NCBI RefSeq assembly: GCF_014202315.1
Contig: NZ_JACHGN010000025.1
Location: forward strand, 62,001 to 126,000
Direction: 5' to 3'
Source: Thermocatellispora tengchongensis
GTDB taxonomy: Bacteria > Actinomycetota > Actinomycetes > Streptosporangiales > Streptosporangiaceae
Length of the DNA stretch: 64,000 bases
Positions 22,275 to 31,411 of the stretch are shown here, one piece after another. A program made the position numbers and the translations under genes. Positions within the stretch are counted from its first letter, which is position 1. Every line of letters starts with the position of its first letter. A model generated the notes under the pieces. That model did no database searches. It saw only the letters and a program-made list of their open reading frames with translations, and had not been told where the DNA came from.

Positions 22275-23607
22275 CGCCTCCGTCTGGTCCGCAGTCCTGG
22301 CCGCCACGGCGGCCGGGCTGTGGGCCTGGCGCCGCTGGCACTACCCGTCCTTCTGGTACCTGGTCGGCTACCCGATCACCGCCGTCTCGGTGCGCGCCTC
22401 CTGGCGGCGCGTGGCGCTGGGCTGCGGGCTGACCAAGAAGCGGCAACGCTGGTGGTTCACCACCGTCCCGGGCGCGATCGCCTCCACCGGCATCGTCCGC
22501 GTCAAGCGCCGTTTCCAGCGGGTCGCCGTCGACACCAAGCCGTTTATGTGGCTGCCGCTGCCGACCCGGTACGGCTGGCGCGTCACCCTGCACACGCTGG
22601 AGGGCCAAACGCCGGGCGACTACGCCGACGCGGCCGAACGCCTCGCGCACTCCTGGGGCGTGCACGCAGTCCGGGTCTCCTCCCCCCGGCCGGGGCGGGT
22701 GGTGCTTCAGGCGACCATCCGCGACCCGCTGGTCAAGGTCGACCACTTCCCGCCGTCGCCGGAGTTGCTGAGGGTCACTGTCGGGCGGCTGGAGACCGGC
22801 AAGCCGTGGATCATCGACTTCCGCACTGTGCCGCACTGGCTGAATGCGGGCGCGACACAGAGCGGCAAGTCCAACCTGGCCAACGCGCTCATCGTCGGCC
22901 TGGCGCCGCAGCCGGTGGCGCTGGTGGGCTTCGACCTCAAGGGCGGCGTGGAGTTCACCCCCTACAGCCCGCGGCTGTCTGCCCTGGCCACCTCGCGGGC
23001 CGAGTCGCTGACGCTGCTCGATGACCTGGTCGCCCTCATGGTCGACCGCATGGGAGTGTGCCGCCAGGCCGGCGCCCGCAACATCTGGCAACTCCCGCCC
23101 GCGCTGCGGCCGGTCCCGATCGTGGTCCTGGTCGATGAGCTGGCCGAGCTGTACCTGATGGCCGACAAGAGCGAGAAAGACGAGATCGCCCGCACCTCCA
23201 CGGCGCTGCTGCGGGTGGCCCAGCTCGGCCGGGCCTTCGGCATCTACCTGTTCTGCTGCGGCCAGCGCATCGGCTCCGACCTCGGCCCCGGCGTCACCGC
23301 CCTGCGCGCCCAGTGCTCCGGCCGCATCTGCCACCGGGTCAACGACCCCGAAACCGCCACCATGACCCTCGGCGACCTCGACCCGACCGCGCTCGTCTCC
23401 GCCCGCGCCATCCCCGCCGAAACGCCCGGCGTCGCGATCGTCGCCGGTCAAGACGGCCAGTGGTACCGCGCCCGCTCCTTCTACGTCAGCGAGGCCACCG
23501 CCGAACACGCCGCCCGCACGTACGCCCACCTCGCCCCGTCCTGGGACGAGATCACCGCCCACCTGACCGGCACCGACGCCGACCTGCCCGAACTGCTGGA
23601 CGCCTGA
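22267..23607 (+). CDS. FtsK/SpoIIIE-type DNA translocase, TraSA/TraA-like
   Basis: A 446-residue protein. An N-terminal membrane-associated segment of about 45 residues precedes the ATPase. Walker A is GATQSGKSNLAN (near residue 195) and Walker B IVVLVDELAEL (near residue 287); FGIYLFCCGQRIGSDLGPGV fits the FtsK core. In pSAM2-type elements one FtsK-like protein suffices to move double-stranded DNA between mycelia, so this is the transfer protein. It lacks a gamma DNA-recognition domain like that of chromosomal FtsK. It overlaps the preceding gene and is followed by the DUF2637 gene. Confidence 0.92.
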   Translation: MSDASVWSAVLAATAAGLWAWRRWHYPSFWYLVGYPITAVSVRASWRRVALGCGLTKKRQRWWFTTVPGAIASTGIVRVKRRFQRVAVDTKPFMWLPLPTRYGWRVTLHTLEGQTPGDYADAAERLAHSWGVHAVRVSSPRPGRVVLQATIRDPLVKVDHFPPSPELLRVTVGRLETGKPWIIDFRTVPHWLNAGATQSGKSNLANALIVGLAPQPVALVGFDLKGGVEFTPYSPRLSALATSRAESLTLLDDLVALMVDRMGVCRQAGARNIWQLPPALRPVPIVVLVDELAELYLMADKSEKDEIARTSTALLRVAQLGRAFGIYLFCCGQRIGSDLGPGVTALRAQCSGRICHRVNDPETATMTLGDLDPTALVSARAIPAETPGVAIVAGQDGQWYRARSFYVSEATAEHAARTYAHLAPSWDEITAHLTGTDADLPELLDA

Positions 23608-23625
23608 GCCGAGAGGAGGGGAACG

Positions 23626-24261
23626 ATGCGACGTTTGGCCTGCTGGCTGCTGGACACCGGACCGGTCGCGGTCCTGGCCGTCATCGCGGGTGCCGGATCC
23701 TTCACCCACATCCGCGACACGGCCGCCGAGCACGGCCAGACCGGTTGGATGTCCTGGGCGGTGGCCGTCTGCATCGATCTGACCTGTGTCATGGCGGCCC
23801 GGGAGCGGCAGCGGGACAAGATGACCGGGCGGGTACGGCGCGGCCTCGTCTCGTGGCCGGTGCTCGTCCTGGCTGGCGGCGTCGTCCTGTCCCTGGCCGC
23901 CAACCTGGCCCAAGCCGCGCCGACCGTGTGGGGCTGGATCACCGCCGCGACCCCGGCGGGCGCGTTCCTCATCGCCGTGTCGATGTTGGAACGCCGCGCG
24001 ACCGCGCCTCGTCCCGAACCGTCCCCGACGTCGGCCACCGAACCGGTCGGCGCTGCCGTACCCGCTGACCTCGTCCCCGTCCCGGACCTTCACGACCGCG
24101 AGCGCGGTCCCGCCCCGGCACTGCTGGACTACGCCCGCCGCATCGCCGCCGAACATCACGCCAAGCACGGCACGCCCATCACCCGCGACGCTCTCCGCGC
24201 CCGGCTGGGTGTGTCCAACCAACTCGCCGCCGACCTGCTCCACACCCTGCACACCGCCTGA
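23626..24261 (+). CDS. DUF2637-like membrane protein (Spd/spread-type)
   Basis: A 211-residue protein with about four transmembrane helices in the first 125 residues (PVAVLAVIAGAGSFTHI, WMSWAVAVCIDLTCVMAA, WPVLVLAGGVVLSLAANLAQ, ITAATPAGAFLIAVSM). A cytoplasmic tail carries a helix-turn-helix-like end (ITRDALRARLGVSNQLAADL). DUF2637 proteins are typical of actinomycete plasmids and AICEs, next to the translocase, where Spd proteins help spread DNA within the recipient mycelium. GAGGAGGGG precedes the ATG. Confidence 0.85.
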   Translation: MRRLACWLLDTGPVAVLAVIAGAGSFTHIRDTAAEHGQTGWMSWAVAVCIDLTCVMAARERQRDKMTGRVRRGLVSWPVLVLAGGVVLSLAANLAQAAPTVWGWITAATPAGAFLIAVSMLERRATAPRPEPSPTSATEPVGAAVPADLVPVPDLHDRERGPAPALLDYARRIAAEHHAKHGTPITRDALRARLGVSNQLAADLLHTLHTA

Positions 24262-24280
24262 CCAAGAAGGGAGAACACCG

Positions 24281-24601
24281 ATGTCTGACCGCTCCGCGCT
24301 CATCACCGGGCTGCGTGACCTGGCCGCCTTCCTGGAGACCAACCCAAAGATCCCTATCGCGAACAGCCTCACCATCCACCACTTCGCCAGGCACACCGAC
24401 GACACGGCGCTCCGCAACGAGATCGACCAGATCGCCGCCCAGCTCGGCTCAATGATCAACATGGAGGAGATCCCGCACGGCCACTACAGCACCTCCATCC
24501 GCTTCGGCCCGGTTGAGTACAAGGCCGTTGCGATCATGGCCGCCGCCCGCGCCCGCTACGCCGCCGAGAACACCTATAGCGGCTGCATCGACCCCGAATA
24601 G
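24281..24601 (+). CDS. Small AICE hypothetical protein
   Basis: A 106-residue soluble protein with no recognised domain. It begins MSDRSALITGLRDLAAFLE and ends near NTYSGCIDPE. The composition is mixed alpha/beta, with no membrane segment. AAGAAGGGAG lies before the ATG, and it follows the DUF2637 gene by 19 bp in the same operon. I cannot assign a function. Confidence 0.7.
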   Translation: MSDRSALITGLRDLAAFLETNPKIPIANSLTIHHFARHTDDTALRNEIDQIAAQLGSMINMEEIPHGHYSTSIRFGPVEYKAVAIMAAARARYAAENTYSGCIDPE

Positions 24602-24613
24602 GAGGAACCGATC

Positions 24614-24775
24614 ATGCGAATCCGACTCGACGGCACCCGCGCCGAGATCGTGGACGCCCTGTACCGGCTGCGCCTGGCCTTCACCGTCTCCGACGTCTCC
24701 CGGGTCTATCCCGACCGCGCCAAGCCCCGCCACTGGCGCATCTACCTCACCACCGAACCCCGCGACAGGAGGTGA
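24614..24775 (+). CDS. Very small AICE protein (53 residues)
   Basis: A 53-residue frame between two genes of the operon, beginning MRIRLDGTRAEIVDALYRLR. GGAGGA lies 8 bp before the ATG, and its stop overlaps the AGGAGGTGA that serves the next gene. No family is recognised; the fold could be a small beta-alpha-beta unit. Spacing and ribosome sites make it credible as a gene. Confidence 0.6.
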   Translation: MRIRLDGTRAEIVDALYRLRLAFTVSDVSRVYPDRAKPRHWRIYLTTEPRDRR

Positions 24776-24780
24776 TCGCC

Positions 24781-24888
24781 ATGCTCGTCAAGTTCGCCTG
24801 CTGCACCTGCAACGGCACCGGCCTCGACAACGACCGCCAGACCTGCCGCGACTGCCACGGCAGCGGCATCGACAACCACGGCGCCTAA
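24781..24888 (+). CDS. Miniature DnaJ-type zinc-finger protein (35 residues)
   Basis: A 35-residue protein containing two CxxCxGxG motifs of the DnaJ cysteine-rich type (CCTCNGTG and CRDCHGSG) and little else. They could bind one zinc ion. AGGAGGTGA precedes the ATG. It lies between the small 53-residue gene and the initiator gene. Small zinc-knuckle proteins of this type occur in actinomycete plasmids, but no role is known to me. Confidence 0.65.
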   Translation: MLVKFACCTCNGTGLDNDRQTCRDCHGSGIDNHGA

Positions 24889-24983
24889 CGCGCGGCGCCC
24901 CCGGCCTGGCCGTACATCCGCCAAGACAACCGCCAGGTCGGGGGCCATCCCTCCACCCGAACGAGTGAAAGGAGGACCCCATC

Positions 24984-26348
24984 ATGCCCGTTTCTACCAC
25001 CAATCCGCACGCCCTCACTGGGCTGATCTCTCGGCTCAACGCCCCCGACTTCGACCGGTGGGCCGCCCAGATCCACCGCACCGGCGGCTGCCGCCAGCCC
25101 ATCCACCTGCGCGGCAAGGTCGAACACTACGACGCCGCCACCGGCGCCCTGCTCCACCGCTACACCACCCGCACCGAACCCAACGGCGTCCTGCGCCTGC
25201 CCTGCAAGACCCGTCGTGCCTCCCGCTGCCCTGCCTGCGCCGAGGTCTACCGCGCCGACACCTACCACCTCATCCGCGCCGGCCTGGTCGGCGGCAAGGG
25301 CATCCCCGAGACGGTCACCACGCACCCGACGCTGTTCGTCACCCTGACCGCCCCATCGTTCGGCGCCGTCCACACCCGCCGCGATCAGAACGGCAAGACG
25401 CTGCCCTGCCACGCCCATCGCAACGCGCCTACTTGTCCGCACGGCCGCGCCCTGTCCTGCACCGAACGCCACAGCAAAGACGACCCTCGCCTGGGCGAAC
25501 CGCTGTGCCCGGACTGCTATGACTACACCGGCTCGGTGCTGTTCAACGCGCTCGCCCCCACCCTGTGGAAACGCTTCGCCGACTCCCTGCGCCGCCACCT
25601 GGCCAAGCTCGGCGGCCTGACGCTCAAGGACCTCCCGCACCACCTGACCGTGTCCTTCGCCAAGGTCGCCGAATACCAGCGGCGCGGCGTCGTCCACCTC
25701 CACGCCGTCCTGCGCCTGGACGGCCCCGGCGGCCCTGACCTGCCGCCCCCGGCCTGGGCCACCGCCGAAACGCTGGAGCAGGCCGTACGGCACGCCGCCC
25801 GCGTCGTCAGCGCCCTGGTCCCCGCCTACGACGACCAGCCCGCCCGCCTGCTCAAGTGGGGCAGCCAGCTCGACATCCGCCCCATCACCCTGCACGGCGA
25901 CCTCACCGAGCAGGCCGTCGCCGGCTACATCGCCAAGTACGCCACCAAGGCCGCCGAATGCGTCGGCACCTTGGATCGCCGCATCAACCCGCTCGACAAC
26001 CTTGACGCCTACAACCTGCGCGACCACGCCAAGCGGCTGATCCGCGAATGTCTTCGCCTGGGCGCCATCGAGGAGCTGGCCGACCTGCGGCTCACCGAGT
26101 GGGCGCACATGCTCGGCTTCCGCGGCCACTTCTCCACTCGCTCCCGTCACTACGGCCCCACCCTCGGCGACCTTCGCGCCGCCCGCGAAACCCACGCCCG
26201 CGAGATCACCCTTGGCCGCCTCCCGCTCTTCGACGAGGACACCGTTCTCGTCATCAGCGAATGGACCTACGCGGGCAAGGGCCACTCTGCCGGAGACCAG
26301 CTCCTCGCCGCCGCTCTGACCGGCACACCGCTGAGGAGGCCCGTATGA
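24984..26348 (+). CDS. repSA: RepSA-like rolling-circle replication initiator
   Basis: A 454-residue HUH-type initiator of the pSAM2 RepSA class. A cysteine-rich zinc-binding N-terminal part (LPCKTRRASRCPACAEVY) precedes LFVTLTAPSFGAVH (motif 1). The HUH metal motif shows as GVVHLHAVLRL near residue 235, and the tyrosine motif as YIAKYATK near residue 316. It nicks the element's origin and is needed for replication after excision. It overlaps xis by 4 bp, the usual rep-xis-int order of AICEs. Confidence 0.92.
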   Translation: MPVSTTNPHALTGLISRLNAPDFDRWAAQIHRTGGCRQPIHLRGKVEHYDAATGALLHRYTTRTEPNGVLRLPCKTRRASRCPACAEVYRADTYHLIRAGLVGGKGIPETVTTHPTLFVTLTAPSFGAVHTRRDQNGKTLPCHAHRNAPTCPHGRALSCTERHSKDDPRLGEPLCPDCYDYTGSVLFNALAPTLWKRFADSLRRHLAKLGGLTLKDLPHHLTVSFAKVAEYQRRGVVHLHAVLRLDGPGGPDLPPPAWATAETLEQAVRHAARVVSALVPAYDDQPARLLKWGSQLDIRPITLHGDLTEQAVAGYIAKYATKAAECVGTLDRRINPLDNLDAYNLRDHAKRLIRECLRLGAIEELADLRLTEWAHMLGFRGHFSTRSRHYGPTLGDLRAARETHAREITLGRLPLFDEDTVLVISEWTYAGKGHSAGDQLLAAALTGTPLRRPV

Positions 26349-26527
26349 GCGCCGAACTCCTCACCGTGCCCGAAGCGATGGCCCGTCTCAAGGTCAGCCG
26401 CTGGACCCTCTACAACCTCATCCGCTCCGGCCAGATCACCTCGATCCTCGTCAGCGAACGCTGCCGCCGTATCCCGGCCGACGCTCTCGACGCCTATGTG
26501 ACCCGGCTCTGCGAGGAGGTCGCCTGA
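26345..26527 (+). CDS. xis: Excisionase (Xis), MerR/HTH_17-type
   Basis: A 60-residue DNA-binding protein with a single winged helix-turn-helix (LLTVPEAMARLKVSRWTLYN, then GQITSILVSERCRRIP). It belongs to the HTH_17 excisionase class, which directs integrase towards excision. The gene overlaps the initiator stop by 4 bp and its stop shares one base with the integrase ATG, so rep, xis and int are translationally coupled. Confidence 0.93.
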   Translation: MSAELLTVPEAMARLKVSRWTLYNLIRSGQITSILVSERCRRIPADALDAYVTRLCEEVA

Positions 26528-27783
26528 TGCCCAAGCGAGCGAACAACGAGGGCTCGATCTTCCCGTATCGGAACGGCTACGCGGCTTATGTCTGGGTCAC
26601 CACGCCGGACGGCACCAAGACCCGCAAGTGGGCGTACGGCAAGACGCGCGAGGAGACCCACGAGAAGTGGCTCAAGCTCCACGAGCAGGCGCGCAAGGGG
26701 CCCGTGGTCACCAAGTCGGAGACCGTCGCCGCCTACCTGGAGCGCTGGCTGCGCGAGGTCGTGGAGCCCAACCTCGCCCCCAAGACCGCCGCCCTCTACG
26801 AGATGTTCGTCCGGCTCTACATCACACCGGAGCTCGGCAAGAAGCGGCTGGACAAGCTGACGGTCCGCGACGTTCAGGGCTGGCTGAACAAGATCCGTAC
26901 GGCCTGCCAGTGCTGCATGCAAGGCAAGGATGCCAAGCGACCCGAGAAGCACAGCGATCCGAAGAAGCGGCGCCACTGCTGCGCGGTCGGGAAGTGCTGC
27001 AAGCAGCAGCCCTCTGGCGGCACGATCCGCAACGCCCACATGACGCTGCGGTCCGCCCTGGAGAACGCCGTCCGCGAGGAGATCATCTCCCGCAACGTGG
27101 CGGCGAACGTCAAGATTCCACTCCCGCGACGGAAGAAGATCAAGCCGTGGACCGTCGAGGAGGCCCGCCGGTTCCTGGAGTCGGCACACGACCGGCGTGA
27201 TCCGATGTACGCGGCCTACGTCCTGGTCCTCGTTCTCGGCCTGCGCCTTGGTGAAGCGCTCGGCCTCCGCTGGGCGGACGTCGACCTCGACGCCGAGGAG
27301 ATGGCGATCGGCTGGCAGATCCAGCGGGTCCGCAACCGCCTGCTTCACCGCCAGACCAAGACGCACGACTCCGATGCGACGCTCCCCCTGCCCTCCATCG
27401 CCGCCGCCGCGCTCCGAGACCGGCATACAGCCCACGAAGCAACCCGCGAGAAGGCCGGAGATGGCTGGCAGGACACTGGCCTCGTCTTCACCACGGCCAG
27501 CGGCAAGCCCATCGAGCCGTCGAACTTCGTCCGCAGCTTCAAGGCCGCCTGCCACAAGGCCGGCGTCCGCGAGATCAACGTCCACGCCACCCGCAAGACC
27601 TGCGCCTCGCTCCTCGTCGCCCTCGACGTCCACCCGCGCGTGGCCATGCAGATCCTCCGCCACAGCCAGATCTCCGTCACCATGAACGTCTACAGCGAAG
27701 TCTCCACCGAGGAGACCCGCAAGGCTCTCCGTCGACTCGGCGAACGTCTCGGCCGCGGCCGGATCCCCGAGCCGGATGAATGA
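26527..27783 (+). CDS. int: Tyrosine recombinase, AICE integrase
   Basis: A 418-residue phage-type integrase. An N-terminal AP2-like arm-binding region (NNEGSIFPYRNGYAAYVWVT) is followed by a SAM-like core-binding domain (TVAAYLERWLREVVEPNLAP), here with a cysteine-rich insert (CQCCMQGKDAKRPEKH and CCAVGKCCKQQ). The catalytic domain shows Arg in LGLRLGEALGLRWADVD, HATRKTC, His in LRHSQISVTM and the nucleophile Tyr in NVYSEV. It recombines the 43-bp tRNA-Thr core. The cysteine-rich insert around residues 125-160 is unusual for integrases and may bind zinc. Confidence 0.94.
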   Translation: MPKRANNEGSIFPYRNGYAAYVWVTTPDGTKTRKWAYGKTREETHEKWLKLHEQARKGPVVTKSETVAAYLERWLREVVEPNLAPKTAALYEMFVRLYITPELGKKRLDKLTVRDVQGWLNKIRTACQCCMQGKDAKRPEKHSDPKKRRHCCAVGKCCKQQPSGGTIRNAHMTLRSALENAVREEIISRNVAANVKIPLPRRKKIKPWTVEEARRFLESAHDRRDPMYAAYVLVLVLGLRLGEALGLRWADVDLDAEEMAIGWQIQRVRNRLLHRQTKTHDSDATLPLPSIAAAALRDRHTAHEATREKAGDGWQDTGLVFTTASGKPIEPSNFVRSFKAACHKAGVREINVHATRKTCASLLVALDVHPRVAMQILRHSQISVTMNVYSEVSTEETRKALRRLGERLGRGRIPEPDE

Positions 27784-27927
27784 ACGGTAAGCCATGGAAG
27801 CACACTAAAAGGCCGGCCGAGGAACCCACTGTCTTTAAGACCTGTACGCGGTACGGAATTATGGCCTGTCTGAAAAATGCCCCCAGGTGAGCGGGCGACC
27901 TCAATCAGCCGCAATGAGCGGTCGGCG

Positions 27928-28386
27928 TCATGCTTGGGGATACCCCTGATCCGCCATGCACTCATCGTAGAACTTGATACGCATCCCAGATGCATATATT
28001 TCTCCTATATCGGTTTGCGCCTCTAGCGGATCGCCGGTCGGCGGTGGATACGCCTGGTCTGTCAGCTTCTGGCAGTATGCCTGGGCCTCATAGAGAGTCC
28101 GCCGAGAGGTTTCTGATGATCGCCGCGGCCCTGATCGCTGCCGTACCGACCCCTGAGCCGCAGGTTGCGATGTGGGCGAAGCGGCGGGCCCTCGTGGGCC
28201 TCGCGGACCTCGAGGCCCCGGCGGTCCTGGCGGTCCGGAAGGTCCAGGAATGGCCTTCTGCTCTTGGAGGGCAACCATCGAGGCAGAGTGCTGACGTAGC
28301 ATAATGGCCTGGACCGTCACCACGATCACGAGAATCGCAACAGTTACGGTCAGTGCATACAGTAACTTCAGGTGCTTGGGTGCCAC
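27928..28386 (-). CDS. Membrane-anchored protein with a short collagen-like (Gly-X-Y) segment
   Basis: A 152-residue protein. An N-terminal transmembrane helix (LLYALTVTVAILVIVVTVQAI) is followed at about residues 48-68 by a run of Gly-X-Y triplets rich in proline (GPSGPPGPPGPRGPRGPRGP). The C-terminal soluble part has two cysteines (AYCQKLTDQAY and YDECMADQGYPQA). It lies between int and attR on the opposite strand. Collagen-like repeats form triple helices in some surface proteins; seven triplets is short. Function is unknown; surface display or exclusion is conceivable. Confidence 0.65.
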   Translation of the reverse strand: MAPKHLKLLYALTVTVAILVIVVTVQAIMLRQHSASMVALQEQKAIPGPSGPPGPPGPRGPRGPRGPAASPTSQPAAQGSVRQRSGPRRSSETSRRTLYEAQAYCQKLTDQAYPPPTGDPLEAQTDIGEIYASGMRIKFYDECMADQGYPQA

Positions 28387-28620
28387 AGCGCTGCAATCTA
28401 CTCCTCAGGCCCTGTGGTGAGTACTCCAAATTCTGCTGTTGAACCAGGGATTGAGCGGAATAGCAGTGGCGGCAAGAACGGCGAGCTACAGGGCAGACTG
28501 ACCCTGTAGGTCAACGCCCGCGCCATGAACGCAGAGGGCGGGACTTGGCGTCGCACCCAACCCGGCGTGGCTCAAGAGACGCGGCATCACCCTCTTCGAC
28601 AAGCAGCCACTGCGTCCCGT

Positions 28621-28641
28621 TGCTGTACTTTGCTGCTGTAC
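28621..28641. repeat. Right-end TGCTGTAC-N5-TGCTGTAC direct repeat
   Basis: TGCTGTAC at 28621-28628 and 28634-28641 with five bases between, the same unit and spacing as at 12152-12172. It lies about 50 bp inside attR. Candidate arm-type integrase or Xis sites. Confidence 0.6.
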
Positions 28642-28649
28642 AAGATCCA

Positions 28650-28682
28650 AAAGGCCCCTCCCGATCACCGGGAAGGGCCTTT
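28650..28682 (-). terminator. Terminator of tRNA-Thr, supplied by the integrated element
   Basis: On the minus strand AAAGGCCC (28682-28675) pairs with GGGCCTTT (28657-28650), followed by another T, just downstream of the tRNA. It lies inside the att core boundary, so it belongs to the element and not to the original chromosome. Confidence 0.75.
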
Positions 28683-28689
28683 CACCTGG

Positions 28690-28763
<74 letters not shown>

Positions 28764-28826
28764 GGGGGCTAACAGTGTAGTCGGGCGGGGCGTTCATCGT
28801 CACCCCGAGTTAGCGGGCCGTTCAGG

Positions 28827-29774
28827 CTAGGTGCGGCGGCGGGAGATTTCGTAGAGGGCGATGCCTGCGGCTACGCCGGCGTTGAGGGATTCGGCGGCGG
28901 CGCGCATGGGGATGCGGACGATCTGGTCGCAGGTGTCGCGGACCAGGCGGGACAGGCCCTTGCCCTCGGAGCCGACCACGACCACCAGGGGTTCGGTGAT
29001 GACGGTGGCGTCGGCGAGGTCTGTGGACGCGTCGCCGTCCAGGCCGATGACGAACAGGCCCGCCTCGCGGTATTCGCGTAGGGCGGCGGTCAGGTTGGCG
29101 GCGCGGGCGACGGGCAGGGTGGCCAGGGTGCCGGCGGAGGTCTTCCAGGCGCCGGCCGTCACGCCGGCCGAGCGGCGGGAGGGGACCAGGAGGCCGTGGG
29201 CGCCGAAGGCGGTGGCGCTGCGGGCGATGGCGCCGAGGTTGCGCGGGTCGGTCACGCCGTCGAGGGCGACGATCAGGGGGATCTCGGCGGCGTCTCTGGC
29301 CGCGGTCACCAGGTCGTCGGGGTGGGCGTACTCGTACGGCGGGAGCTGGAGCGCCAGGCCCTGGTGGACGGTGGCCTCGGTCAGGCGGTCGAGCTTGTCG
29401 CGGGTGACCTCCAGGAGGGCGATTCCCCGCTCGGCGGCCAGTTTGATGGCCTCGCGGACCCGGTCGTCGTTGTCGATCCGCTGCGCGACGTACAGGGCGT
29501 TGGCGGGGACGCCCGCGCGCAGGGCCTCGACCACCGGGTTGCGTCCGCCGATCACCTCGGGGGCGTCGTCGCGGCGCGGGCGCCTGGCGGCCGTGGCCGT
29601 GCCCGTCTGCTGGGGACGGGCGCCGGCCTGCCGCTCCTTGTACCAGTGCCGCATGTGGGCAGGAGGGGTCGCGCCCTTGCCCTCCAGGCCCCGGCGGCGG
29701 TGACCGCCGGTGCCCTTGGTCGGACTCTTCTTCTTCGCGGGGCGTCCGGACCCCTTACTACCCCCTGCAGCCAT
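28827..29774 (-). CDS. rlmB: 23S rRNA (guanosine-2'-O-)-methyltransferase RlmB
   Basis: A SpoU/TrmH-family enzyme of 315 residues that 2'-O-methylates a guanosine of the 23S rRNA peptidyl-transferase region. A basic N-terminal extension leads to the substrate-binding domain ([20 protein letters not shown]) and the knotted catalytic domain: [14 protein letters not shown] (motif 1), [14 protein letters not shown] (motif 2) and [15 protein letters not shown] (motif 3). The ATG at 29774 is chosen; another lies 6 bp upstream. It follows cysS by 19 bp, the usual actinobacterial cysS-rlmB operon. Confidence 0.94.
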   Translation of the reverse strand: MAAGGSKGSGRPAKKKSPTKGTGGHRRRGLEGKGATPPAHMRHWYKERQAGARPQQTGTATAARRPRRDDAPEVIGGRNPVVEALRAGVPANALYVAQRIDNDDRVREAIKLAAERGIALLEVTRDKLDRLTEATVHQGLALQLPPYEYAHPDDLVTAARDAAEIPLIVALDGVTDPRNLGAIARSATAFGAHGLLVPSRRSAGVTAGAWKTSAGTLATLPVARAANLTAALREYREAGLFVIGLDGDASTDLADATVITEPLVVVVGSEGKGLSRLVRDTCDQIVRIPMRAAAESLNAGVAAGIALYEISRRRT

Positions 29775-29793
29775 GGGCATCAGCCTAAGGGCT

Positions 29794-31191
29794 TCAGCGG
29801 GCCACTTCCCACCGCGGCCCCTTGGGGGTGTCCTCGACGATGATGCCGGCGGCGGCGAGCTGGTCGCGGATCGCGTCGGCGGCGGTGTAGTCCTTGCGGG
29901 CGCGCGCCGCCTGCCGCTGCTCCAGGGCCACCGCCACCAAAGCATCGACGATCTGGCGCAGGCCGGAGTCGTCGCCGGAGGACCGCCACTGCTCCGAGCG
30001 CGGGTCGAGGCCGAGCACGTCGAGCATGTTCTGCGTCTCGGCGAGCAGCCGGGCGACCTGCTCCTTGTTGCCCTGGGCCAGCGCCACGTTGCCCTCGCGG
30101 ACCACCTCGTGCACCACGGCGAGCGCCTGGGGCACGCCGAGGTCGTCGTTGAGCGCGTCGACGAACGGCTGCGGCAGCGGCGCGTGCGCGTCGACGTCGT
30201 GGATCACCTCGGCCGCCCGGGTGACGAAGCCCTCGATCCGCCGGTACGCCGCCGCCGCCTCCTGCAGCGCCTCCTCGGAGTACTCGATGACGCTGCGGTA
30301 GTGCGGCGAGGCGAGGTAGTAGCGCAGCTCGACCGGCCGGACCTTCTTCAGCATCTCGGGGATCAGCAGCGAGTTGCCCAGCGACTTGCTCATCTTCTCG
30401 CCGCTCATCGTGAGCAGGGCGTTGTGCATCCAGTAGCGGGCGAAGCCGTCGCCGGCCGCCTGCGACTGGGTCAGCTCGTTCTCGTGGTGCGGGAAGATCA
30501 GGTCGATGCCGCCGCCGTGGATGTCGAAGGTCGGCCCGAGGTACTTGGTCGCCATCGCCGAGCACTCCAGGTGCCAGCCCGGACGCCCCGGCCCCCACGG
30601 GGTGGGCCAGGTGGGCTCACCCGGCTTGGCGCCCTTCCACAGGGCGAAGTCGCGCGGGTCGCGCTTGGCGCCGTCGGACTCGGTGTCGCCGGCCGCGCGC
30701 ATGTTCTCCAGCCGCTGGTTGGACAGCGAGCCGTAGCGGTCGGCGTAGGAGACCACGTCGAAGTAGACGTCGCCCCCCGCGGCGTACGCGTGGCCGCGCT
30801 CGATCAGCCGCTTCATCAGCTCGATCATCTCCGGCACGTGGCCGGTCGCGCGGGGCTCGACCGTGGGCGGCAGGCACCCGAGCATCTGGTACGCCCAGGT
30901 GAACGCGCGCTGGTTGCGCTCGGCGACGACGAACCAGGGCACGCCCTCCTCGGCGGCCACCCTGATGATCTTGTCGTCGATGTCGGTGACGTTCCGGCAG
31001 AAGGTGACGTCGTACCCGGACCGCGTAAGCCACCGCCGCAGGACGTCGAAGTTGACCCCCGACCGGATGTGCCCGATATGCGGCGGAGCCTGCACGGTGG
31101 CCCCACACAGGTAGATCGAGACCCGGCCGGGTTCGACCGGAACGAATTCGCGAACCGTCCGCTTGCTGGTGTCGTAGATGTGCAGGCTCAC
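29794..31191 (-). CDS. cysS: Cysteinyl-tRNA synthetase
   Basis: A class I aminoacyl-tRNA synthetase of 465 residues, the normal length. The HIGH motif reads [16 protein letters not shown] near residue 40 and the KMSKS motif is [13 protein letters not shown] near residue 270. Zinc ligands include the Cys of LCGATV near the N-terminus and [14 protein letters not shown] in the centre. It charges tRNA-Cys. The ATG follows directly on the family start [10 protein letters not shown], and the gene is co-directional with rlmB downstream. Confidence 0.97.
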   Translation of the reverse strand: MSLHIYDTSKRTVREFVPVEPGRVSIYLCGATVQAPPHIGHIRSGVNFDVLRRWLTRSGYDVTFCRNVTDIDDKIIRVAAEEGVPWFVVAERNQRAFTWAYQMLGCLPPTVEPRATGHVPEMIELMKRLIERGHAYAAGGDVYFDVVSYADRYGSLSNQRLENMRAAGDTESDGAKRDPRDFALWKGAKPGEPTWPTPWGPGRPGWHLECSAMATKYLGPTFDIHGGGIDLIFPHHENELTQSQAAGDGFARYWMHNALLTMSGEKMSKSLGNSLLIPEMLKKVRPVELRYYLASPHYRSVIEYSEEALQEAAAAYRRIEGFVTRAAEVIHDVDAHAPLPQPFVDALNDDLGVPQALAVVHEVVREGNVALAQGNKEQVARLLAETQNMLDVLGLDPRSEQWRSSGDDSGLRQIVDALVAVALEQRQAARARKDYTAADAIRDQLAAAGIIVEDTPKGPRWEVAR

Positions 31192-31411
31192 GACGCAAGG
31201 CTAACGCCTCACCCCGCCTCACAAGCCGCGTTGCGGCACGTTGAAATCGAGACTCGGCGCCCACCTCGCGCGACCACGGGTTCGGGATCGATCCCGGCGC
31301 TCCCGGCGGCGTGGCGGAATGCCTCACTGGTGCGCGGGCGCACCATTGGGATCGGCCCGTAACAGTCTGCGACACGATCGGGTGAGAGGGCTTCTGTAGG
31401 CTCGAAGGGCC

